A stretch of 64,000 nucleotides of DNA from Rhodospirillales bacterium (GTDB lineage: Bacteria; Pseudomonadota; Alphaproteobacteria; Rhodospirillales; JASLQF01), in the NCBI GenBank assembly GCA_030744625.1, contig JASLQF010000041.1, forward strand, positions 62,001 through 126,000, in the 5' to 3' direction. Below the pieces are notes generated by a model. The model searched no databases, was not told the DNA's origin, and was given only the letters and a program-made list of their open reading frames with translations. The translations under genes were made by a program, and so were the position numbers. This document shows, piece by piece, positions 56,968 to 64,000 of this stretch (position 1 is its first letter; each line of letters opens with the position of its first letter).

Positions 56968-58355
56968 ATGTCTGGCCAGCCAACGCTCCCCGCCACCGCG
57001 CCGCAGATGACGGCATTGGCCGAATGGGCCGCCGACCATCGGGCGATGGTCATTCCGCCGGCGGTCTATCGCCAGGCGGCAATCGTTCTGTGCGACGATC
57101 TGGCGGCGATCGTCGCGGCTCGCAAGGATCCGATCCTTGTCAAGATGTGCGACCAGATGCTTGGCGACGGCGGCAAACCGGTGGCCACGGTATTCAGGGG
57201 CGGCCGCCCCCGCACCGACCGCTACAACGCGGCGGTGGCCAACGGCGCCGCCGGTCCGTGGAGCGAACTCGACGAGGGATCGCTTCGAGTGAGCTGTCAC
57301 GCCGGGATATATGCCCTCCCCGCGTTGTTGGCGGAAGCCGAGGCCGAAGGGCTGTCGTGCAGAGAGACCCTGAGGTGTCTCGTCGTCGCCTACGAAGTGG
57401 TCACGCGCTTGGCGTTGGCGTTCTCCCAGCCGACCCTGGTATTGCATCCTCACGCCTCGCTGAGCGCCGTTGGCGCCGCGGCCGCGGTGGCGGTGGCGCT
57501 ACGCTACGACGGGGGCCGCTTCCTCGATACGTTGACCCTAGCGCCACCCTGGTCAGCCCGGGACCTTTCGATCACGCCGTGCGCGGCAGCTTCGCCCGCA
57601 ACATGTGGACGGCGGCCGGCTCCTGGGCCGGACTGAAGGCGGCGGACTGGGCCCTTTGCGGCATTTCCGGCCTGCCGGAAAGTCCACGCAACGTGTTCCA
57701 CGAGGTGCTCGGCTGCGAATGCCGGCCGGAACGCCTGGTCGACGACCTGGGAGAAGACTGGCTGATCGAGCACAATTTCCAAAAAATCTACCCCTGTTGC
57801 CAATACTCTCATTCGACGGTCGAGGCGATAACCGGTCTGATCGCCGACCTTCCCCGGGACGTCGAGCTGAAAAACTGCCAGGAGGTCATCGTCGAAATCC
57901 ACGAGAAGGGCCAGCTGCTCGACGAAAGACATCCCACGACGACCCTTGGTGCCCGCTTCTCGATCCCCCATATCGCCGCCGTCGCGGCGATCAGGGGGCG
58001 TGTCGACCTGGATACGCTTTCATCCGACAGCCTAGTCGATCCAGAGGTTGCCGAGTTGCGGCAACGGGTGACGATTCGCGCCTATCGACCACAGTTGCCG
58101 CCACCGAACGATCGGCCGGCGCGAGTCGGGTTCGTGTTTTCCGACGGCAGGAAATTCGAAGCGGAATGCCTGTGTGCCCAGGGCTCGCCGAGTACCCCCC
58201 TGGGGCTCGAGACGATCAGCCGCAAGGTGGAGGGGATTTGCCGCGACGTCTATCCGGGCATGTCCGAGGTCATGGATGAACTGGTGGGCCTCGACGACGG
58301 GACGCTCGATTCGCCGTGGGAAAACGTCGTCTCCCGGATAACCGGTGAAAGCTAG
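56968..58355 (+). pseudogene. Second MmgE/PrpD gene, interrupted by a -1 frameshift
   Basis: After a strong AGGAGG site a second MmgE/PrpD protein starts at 56968 and reads cleanly to about 57540 (VANGAAGPWSELDEGSLRVS, then RFLDTLTLA). The family continues in the frame one base back, from ATLVSPGPFDHAVRGSFARN through IYPCCQYSHSTVEA to the stop at 58355. Joining the two gives about 462 residues, a normal length. One base seems to be missing around 57541-57546; no slippery heptamer is present there, so programmed shifting is unlikely. It may be a pseudogene or a sequencing or assembly error. It is a divergent paralogue of the preceding gene. Confidence 0.8.
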
Positions 58356-58365
58356 CCCGGATATT

Positions 58366-59922
58366 TCAACCGATCTTGCGCTCCCGGCTTTTCCAGTAAG
58401 GCTCGCGAAGCAGCGATCTCCGAACCTTTCCGTAGGCGGTTCTCGGCAAGGCATCCATGAAATCGACGGACTTGGGGATCTTGAACCCGGCAAGCTTGTC
58501 CCGGCAGAACCCGATAATGTCTTGCGCCTTCAGGTCCAAGCCAGGCCGGGCAACGACGATCGCCTTGACGGCTTCGACCCAGCGCTCGTCGGGGATGCCG
58601 ATGACGGCGGCCTCGAGAACCCCGGGGTGGGCCGATAGGATGTTCTCCACCTCGACCGGATAGACGTTCTCGCCACCCGAAATGATCTTGTCCACCTTCC
58701 TGTCGACAATGTAGACGTAGCCCTCTTCGTCCATCTTCGCCGCGTCGCCCGTGTGCAGCCACCCGCCCCGTAGCGTCCGTTCGGAAACTTCCCTGAGATT
58801 CCAGTAGCCGCTCATCATGCTCTCGCCGCGCAGGATATATTCGCCGATCTCTCCCCGTTGAACGGGGTTGCCGTCATCGTCGACGACCTGGCCGGAATAA
58901 CCCAGGAGGCAGCGTCCGCAAGATTCGAGAAGATGCGGCGCCTCGCCGCTGAAGCCCTTGCGATGATCGTCACCGTCAAGGTAATTGGTCAGCACGCTGG
59001 TCTCGGTCTGACCGTAGGTCTGCTGAAAATCGACGTCGAATACTTCGCCGGCCCGCATCAGCCGATCCACGGGAATCGGGGAACTTCCGTACTCGATCCT
59101 TTTGAGGCTGGAGAGATCGTGCTTCGTCAACTCGGGCGACTCCAGCAGGAAAATGATCATCGAGGGAACGACGGGCAAGTAGGTGATCCTCTCGCTTTCG
59201 ATCAAACGGAGAACCTGTTCCGGGTCGAACCTCGGGGCAATATGAATGGTCGATCCGACCATGAGCTGGGCAAGCTGCATGATGTTGCCGCCCGACGCCA
59301 TCATGGGCAGAACCTGCAGCATCTTGTCGTCGCTACGAGCTCCGGAACCGTAAGACCAGTACAAGGCCCCCAGGACCAACTGACGATGCGTCGTCATCAC
59401 CCCCTTGGGAAGGCCGGTCGTTCCACCGGTGTGCATGATGGTGATCAGGTCGTCGGGTTCGACACGGATCTGCGGCAACGAGTCCGAGGATTTGGCCATC
59501 AGGTCTTCGTATCGGTGACCGATCGCCGCTTTGGCGCCGATTCCGATCCACTGGCGAATCGAGGTGTCCCTGTCACGGAGTTCCTCCGCCTTGTCAGCCA
59601 TATCGTCGCCGTATATGAACGCGCTGCATTCGACGTTGGAGACTTGAACCTCGATCTCCCTGGCGGTCAGCCGGTAGTTCAGGGGCACCCACACCGCCCC
59701 CACCACGGACAGGGCAAATACCACCTCGACGTGCTCACGCCGATTGGTGGAGAGCAGCGCCACCCGGTCCCCCTTGGCGATACCCAGGGCGCTAAGTGCG
59801 TTGGCGAAGCGCAACACCCGGGACTTCAATTCGGCAAAGGTCATCGGCTGGCCGTCCCACACGAGGGCCACCTTGTCCGGGCATTGCACCGCTTGGCGAA
59901 GCACGATGTCACTGACGATCAT
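58366..59922 (-). CDS. AMP-forming acyl-CoA synthetase
   Basis: This 518-residue ANL-superfamily enzyme has the P-loop MHTGGTTGLPKGVMTTHRQL, QQTYGQTETSV, GWLHTGDAAKMDEEGYVYIV (adenylate-binding Asp), DKIISGGENVYPVEVE and the catalytic Lys in LPRTAYGKVRRSLL. It activates an unknown carboxylic acid to its CoA thioester. It converges on the sox/MmgE operon, ending 10 nt from it, and may process a carboxylic product of that pathway. The 256-nt gap upstream of it (59923-60178) holds no gene I can support. Confidence 0.88.
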   Translation of the reverse strand: MIVSDIVLRQAVQCPDKVALVWDGQPMTFAELKSRVLRFANALSALGIAKGDRVALLSTNRREHVEVVFALSVVGAVWVPLNYRLTAREIEVQVSNVECSAFIYGDDMADKAEELRDRDTSIRQWIGIGAKAAIGHRYEDLMAKSSDSLPQIRVEPDDLITIMHTGGTTGLPKGVMTTHRQLVLGALYWSYGSGARSDDKMLQVLPMMASGGNIMQLAQLMVGSTIHIAPRFDPEQVLRLIESERITYLPVVPSMIIFLLESPELTKHDLSSLKRIEYGSSPIPVDRLMRAGEVFDVDFQQTYGQTETSVLTNYLDGDDHRKGFSGEAPHLLESCGRCLLGYSGQVVDDDGNPVQRGEIGEYILRGESMMSGYWNLREVSERTLRGGWLHTGDAAKMDEEGYVYIVDRKVDKIISGGENVYPVEVENILSAHPGVLEAAVIGIPDERWVEAVKAIVVARPGLDLKAQDIIGFCRDKLAGFKIPKSVDFMDALPRTAYGKVRRSLLREPYWKSRERKIG

Positions 59923-60178
59923 TGCCGGTTCGCTCCCGTTTTCCTTCGCGTTCGACGGTCTTCACCGGAAGGCCCGACCGGCGGCAGTCGACGACACCCC
60001 GATCATGCGTCCTCTTTTATGGTATCCAGTACCGGTCGGATTGGCAAAGGCGGGTTCGGCCATATCACCGCGGCTCCAGCCGGATCAGGCCTTCCCTACA
60101 CCGACTGAACCAGCTTGGAAAGTGGATCCGATCGTGGTGACGGCGCTCGGCACCCGCCGCCCCAGCGCGTTTCCGTTA

Positions 60179-63100
60179 TCACAAGCGATGATGGAAGAAC
60201 CTTCTAACACTTCGACCCGCCTTTTTAGCCTTTTTCACCACTTTCTTAACCTGCTTCACGACCGGTGCCGGCACCAAATGTTTAGGCAGGTCGCCGAGCA
60301 TTTTCTTGGACAGGGCCGAGGGCCAGCCAGGGCGATGCGCCCCCGCTTTCGGCACCGGCTTCAGGTCGCCCAGGTGAAGCCGGTAAGCCTTGTCCGGGTG
60401 ACGGGCCAGGACTTCGAAGGTGGTTGCCCCTGGGGCCCCATAGTATGCGAATTGACAGGTCCTGCCATCAGCGGTCCAGCCGATGCGAGTGATTTGCCTG
60501 CCGCCGTCATGTTCTCCTGCAAACTTTGGGCGGCAGGTGTAGGCGGTTTTGGTGCCCTTGCCGGGGAAGTCGGTGAAGCCCGTCGGAATGGCATACTCTG
60601 TGATTTTACCACCGCCGCCCTCGACCCATTCAATTCCATCGGTGACGGTAACAAATTGCTGACGTGGCCCTCTATTGGAAAATTCCTTGCCACCAAGAAC
60701 TTCTTGACCGGCTAACGACACCCAACATTGGCCGTTGAAGATCAGGACGCCCGTCAACCAAGTCTTGTCGATTAACCCTCCCATCATGCAAATGCCCTCG
60801 ACGGCGGTCCCCGGATAAGCAGCGTTGAATTTCGCTACGCGGGCACCAGGCTGTTTCCAATTTAATGTGATTCCTGAATTGGGATCGGTGATGGGCGCGA
60901 TGATGTTCTCAGAGAAGTTGCTGCAATCCCCCATCTCGGCGACTTTCCCCAAGCCCGTTGTGCGGGTGCATTTACCGGTTTGGCCGTTTTGAATGCGCCA
61001 GCCACCAGGGGTCTCGGCCGCGTTCCACCACTGATAGTCCAGCATCGAACATTTCCGCTCAATTAACTTTGCGCCATTGGCATAACTTTCCGGTTGCAGG
61101 CAATTACCGGTTTTGGTGTTGATGAACTTGATGTAGCCACGGATATCAATTGAGTAATCGTAACGGGCCGCCTGTTTACAGGAGACCATGAGGATTTCGC
61201 CCTTGGCGTTCGGGGCGGCGAAGCAATTCGATTGGGAATCGTTCTTGAGCGCAATATTGGCCTGGTAGTACTTGGGCGTCGTGCTGTCGGCAACGCGGTA
61301 GATCTGGTTGGACGCACCCGTGCAGGGTTTCCATTGGGCCGCGGCGGCTCCGGGCACGGCGCTTGAATTCTCGAAATGAATGCATTGGTTGTTGATCGGG
61401 CTGGCCATTTGCATCCAGCCGTCGCCATGCTTGAGAATTTTCCAATAAAACTCCTTGGAATTCGCACACTTACTCATGATGAGATAGTCATTCCCGACGA
61501 AGGCAGGCGCCACGAAGGTAAAGGATTCTCCCTTGCCCTCATCGAAGGTTTTCTCCTTGGTTGTCCAACTTCCCTCCAGTGTGATGCAATTACTGCCGCC
61601 AGGCTGAATGATCTGCACATAGCCGCCTTTTGGATTGGTATGCGGCGCACGGGAAACCGGTCGCGTTGACCAGCGCTGATTGCCTTCGCCGTTACAAATG
61701 TTTTGCTTCACCCGACCGCCCCAGCTGGTCAGGCAGTGCCCGGTGTGGCCGACTTCGATCATGTCATTACTGAACGTTTCGGTCTTGTCGTAATCCAACG
61801 GGCTTTTGTTCTCAGCCAGTTGCGCCTTCAGATAGGCCGTGTTTTGGGCGGCGATACGGTCCTGAATGGCCTTGGCCGTCTTGTTGTAGCCGCTGAATTC
61901 TTTTTTGTATTTCGCCAGTTCACGGTTCCTGCTTGCCGCCTTGGCGTCCATCAGGGTGCTGATAGCGCCTTTAAGTTTGTGTTTCAGCGGACCGGGGAGG
62001 TCATTGATGCCTCTCTCGACCAGATGCTCGAGCGCATAAAGGCCCATCAGGCCCAAATGCTCCACATCGTAGGCGATATCCTTGATCTTGAAGGCGAAGG
62101 TGTCGTTGACCGTAGCCCCGAAAAATTCGGCGTCCAGGGTCAGGTCCACCGGGGTGTCGTGTTCGATAATACCCCTGAGATCGCCGCTGAACCCGGCCTT
62201 GTGGATGTTGATGGAGTTTTTAAGATCCTTGGTCAGTTTATCCACCGCCTTCTTCATGAAGCTGTCCAGATCGTCCGCCCCCTCGATGGCTTTCTCGGCC
62301 ACGTAAAGCGCGCCCTTGGCGGTGTCCCGTGCGGCGATCAGCGCGGCGACAGCGGGATCCAGATCGACGGGAAAGTGGCTGATCAGCGATTTCACGAAAT
62401 TGAGCGCCGCATCGGCGACGCGAACCTCTGCCTCGGTCCAGCCGATCGAGATTCCCCACCGCGCCCGGCAGGGCCATTTTCCCCAGCCGTGACAACCATG
62501 GTAGCGGCCCCACTTGTAATTGAGGGTCCCGTTCAGGCTGTTGACGCGGTTTTCCGCGCTTTGCACCCTGGCTTCGGCGGCGGCCTTTTTACGCCGCACC
62601 TTGGCGCGCTCGGCGTTGATCTTGGTGGTCAGGCCGTCGACCTTCTTTTGCGCCTTCTTGATGGCTTTTTCGGCATCCTTGAAGGCCGCGTCCAACCCGT
62701 TGAACACATCATCCAGCGACTTGCGCGCCGGGCCGGCGATGAACTTGCCGATGTCGAGCTGGAAATCGCCTTTCATGTAGAAATCGGCGTGCTTGAATTC
62801 GGGCTTCTTGACCGAGAGGTCGATGCCCGACAGCTTCAAGTCGCTTGTCATGCCGAAGTCCGGACCGAATCTCACATTCGCGTCCATGCTGACGCCGGTC
62901 TTGTCAAAGGCAATGTGGAATTTCTCCTTGATGCCGATGAATTCAATATCGCTGTCGAGTTTCAGGCTGGGCACGCTCTTGAGCCCAATATCCATCGAGA
63001 AATCGTTGTTTTTCAGATGGAGGGGACCAAGATTTATGTCGTCGATTTTGCCCGAGGCGTAGATGCCCTTTTTCGGGCCTACCGACACACTCATGCTACC

Positions 63101-64000
63101 CAATTCATGGTCAAGCCAACTCATGCCGCCGGACAACGCAAAACCCTCGCCGGTGATGTGCAGGTCCGGGTCCTGCGCCCCCGGCGTGACGAAGGCGAAT
63201 TTGACGTTGGTGAATGTGGGTAGGATGCCGCCCGGGATATCCAGCTTGAAGTGGCCGCCGATCATGGCGATGGCGATCTCTTCGACGAAGAACATATCGA
63301 CCTTGTCGGCGGAACCGATGAAGGCGATATCCTGGGGCGCGCCCAAGGCTTCCGGCAGCAGGTCGGCGTCGGCCGCGATGGAGTATTTGTCGCCGCTGAC
63401 TGTGATGGAGCCGTCGAAGCCGAGATGGATCGCGCCGTCCTCATCCAGACCCAGATCGAGGCCGACTTCATTGAGGGTAAAGCCGGGGATGCCGAAGGGA
63501 TGCCGCCAACCTTTCTTGTCCTTCAGGTCGGCGACGATTTTGACGTCGATCTTCTCATCCTCGAACTCCAGTGCAACCTTGGCGTCGAACACCAGTTCGG
63601 TGCCGTGGACCTTGGCTGTGATGTCGACGCCGATGCCGAACTCGATATCGAACTGGCCCGCCGTTTCGGTGGCGATCATCGAGAATACGGCCTCGACGCC
63701 GGGCTTGGACTTCATCCACTTGGGCTGGTTCTTGGCCCCCGTATGAGCGCTCAGCGCCACCTGGACGTCGAGCTTGGTCGGCCCACCGAACAGGCCGCCG
63801 ATGCCGCCGGTCAGGATCAACCGCTCTTGTTTTAGCCCCAAACGCGAGAAGGCATCCGCCATGCCGCCTTTCGATTTCTTGTGTTCGAAGGCGGCGATCA
63901 GGCTGAGACCCGAATCGACATCGATGTTGGACGCGCCCGCGCCATAGATGTCCTTCAAGGCGTCCTGGGCGATGGTTGAGAAGCCGGATAGCGCGCCCTG
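60179..64000 (-). CDS. Very large protein with coiled coil, ricin-type lectin repeats and DM9-like C-terminus (5' end outside window)
   Basis: At least 1273 residues are visible and the frame stays open to the window edge, so the N-terminus is missing; the TTG at 63958 is not a convincing start. The first ~500 residues are alternating beta-rich repeats without a known family. A Lys/Ala-rich coiled coil follows (about 62530-62700). Two trefoil-like lectin repeats lie at about 61750-60930 (QRW in GEGNQRWS, YQWW, and Cys pairs as in GNCLQPES). Two DM9/DUF3421-like units follow (CWVSLAGQEVLGG; CQFAYYGAPGATTFEVL), then a basic tail. This suggests a carbohydrate-binding surface or secreted protein, possibly an effector. 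GC is lower than in neighbours, notably in the lectin part, hinting at transfer. Function is unknown. Confidence 0.65.
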   Translation of the reverse strand, partial: QGALSGFSTIAQDALKDIYGAGASNIDVDSGLSLIAAFEHKKSKGGMADAFSRLGLKQERLILTGGIGGLFGGPTKLDVQVALSAHTGAKNQPKWMKSKPGVEAVFSMIATETAGQFDIEFGIGVDITAKVHGTELVFDAKVALEFEDEKIDVKIVADLKDKKGWRHPFGIPGFTLNEVGLDLGLDEDGAIHLGFDGSITVSGDKYSIAADADLLPEALGAPQDIAFIGSADKVDMFFVEEIAIAMIGGHFKLDIPGGILPTFTNVKFAFVTPGAQDPDLHITGEGFALSGGMSWLDHELGSMSVSVGPKKGIYASGKIDDINLGPLHLKNNDFSMDIGLKSVPSLKLDSDIEFIGIKEKFHIAFDKTGVSMDANVRFGPDFGMTSDLKLSGIDLSVKKPEFKHADFYMKGDFQLDIGKFIAGPARKSLDDVFNGLDAAFKDAEKAIKKAQKKVDGLTTKINAERAKVRRKKAAAEARVQSAENRVNSLNGTLNYKWGRYHGCHGWGKWPCRARWGISIGWTEAEVRVADAALNFVKSLISHFPVDLDPAVAALIAARDTAKGALYVAEKAIEGADDLDSFMKKAVDKLTKDLKNSINIHKAGFSGDLRGIIEHDTPVDLTLDAEFFGATVNDTFAFKIKDIAYDVEHLGLMGLYALEHLVERGINDLPGPLKHKLKGAISTLMDAKAASRNRELAKYKKEFSGYNKTAKAIQDRIAAQNTAYLKAQLAENKSPLDYDKTETFSNDMIEVGHTGHCLTSWGGRVKQNICNGEGNQRWSTRPVSRAPHTNPKGGYVQIIQPGGSNCITLEGSWTTKEKTFDEGKGESFTFVAPAFVGNDYLIMSKCANSKEFYWKILKHGDGWMQMASPINNQCIHFENSSAVPGAAAAQWKPCTGASNQIYRVADSTTPKYYQANIALKNDSQSNCFAAPNAKGEILMVSCKQAARYDYSIDIRGYIKFINTKTGNCLQPESYANGAKLIERKCSMLDYQWWNAAETPGGWRIQNGQTGKCTRTTGLGKVAEMGDCSNFSENIIAPITDPNSGITLNWKQPGARVAKFNAAYPGTAVEGICMMGGLIDKTWLTGVLIFNGQCWVSLAGQEVLGGKEFSNRGPRQQFVTVTDGIEWVEGGGGKITEYAIPTGFTDFPGKGTKTAYTCRPKFAGEHDGGRQITRIGWTADGRTCQFAYYGAPGATTFEVLARHPDKAYRLHLGDLKPVPKAGAHRPGWPSALSKKMLGDLPKHLVPAPVVKQVKKVVKKAKKAGRSVRRFFHHRL

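Overview
The window is high-GC DNA, densely packed with genes. Its gene families suggest an alphaproteobacterium, probably a free-living and possibly marine member near Rhodospirillales/Rhodobacterales. This is inferred from the GlnT/Glx-type nitrogen genes, TRAP transport, tetrameric sarcosine oxidase, CoxLMS-type hydroxylases and a HIG1-type small membrane protein. No rRNA, tRNA, CRISPR array or insertion sequence was seen.

Layout. (1) 1-16.8 kb, nitrogen and molybdenum: the 5' part of a type III glutamine synthetase (minus), a cyclase/TolB/TPR fusion, modABC (minus), a HIG1-type small protein, and a three-gene glutamate-synthase-like operon (minus). A FadR-type GntR gene diverges from that operon, followed by an ammonium transporter, a one-TM microprotein and a strong terminator. 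Then come DUF1989, VOC, DUF1326 and FecR-type genes and a DUF6614 remnant. (2) 16.8-27.2 kb: an acetolactate-synthase-like TPP enzyme, a stand-alone CoxL-type hydroxylase subunit, hyuA-hyuB (minus), a split ComD/ComE-like TPP decarboxylase and a metallo-beta-lactamase-fold lipoprotein. (3) 27.2-40.1 kb, F420-centred: a GST-LLM-LLM operon, a class V aminotransferase, a methyltransferase, a CmuA-like methyltransferase/corrinoid-protein fusion, and the F420 operon fno-cofE-cofD-cofC-cofGH (minus).

(4) 40.3-58.4 kb is a co-directional catabolic cluster: iclR, TRAP dctPQM, a CoxL/CoxM/CoxS-type molybdenum hydroxylase, a hydantoinase-type amidohydrolase, a carbamoylase-type C-N hydrolase, sarcosine oxidase soxBDAG and two MmgE/PrpD genes, the second frameshifted. 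A convergent acyl-CoA synthetase follows. The simplest reading is import of an N-methylated cyclic amide or heterocycle, hydroxylation, ring opening, decarbamoylation to sarcosine and demethylation to glycine plus a C1 unit. The substrate is unknown. (5) 60.2 kb to the right edge holds one very large protein with ricin-type lectin repeats, cut by the window end.

The clearest regulatory regions are the gltB-like/gntR intergenic region, with two facing promoters and an inverted pair of double ATTGG half-sites, and the iclR promoter, with a 12-bp palindrome near its predicted transcription start. The ModABC system plausibly supplies molybdenum for the two hydroxylases, and the ammonium and glutamate-synthase-like genes plausibly assimilate nitrogen released by the catabolic clusters. 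These links are inferences from co-location.
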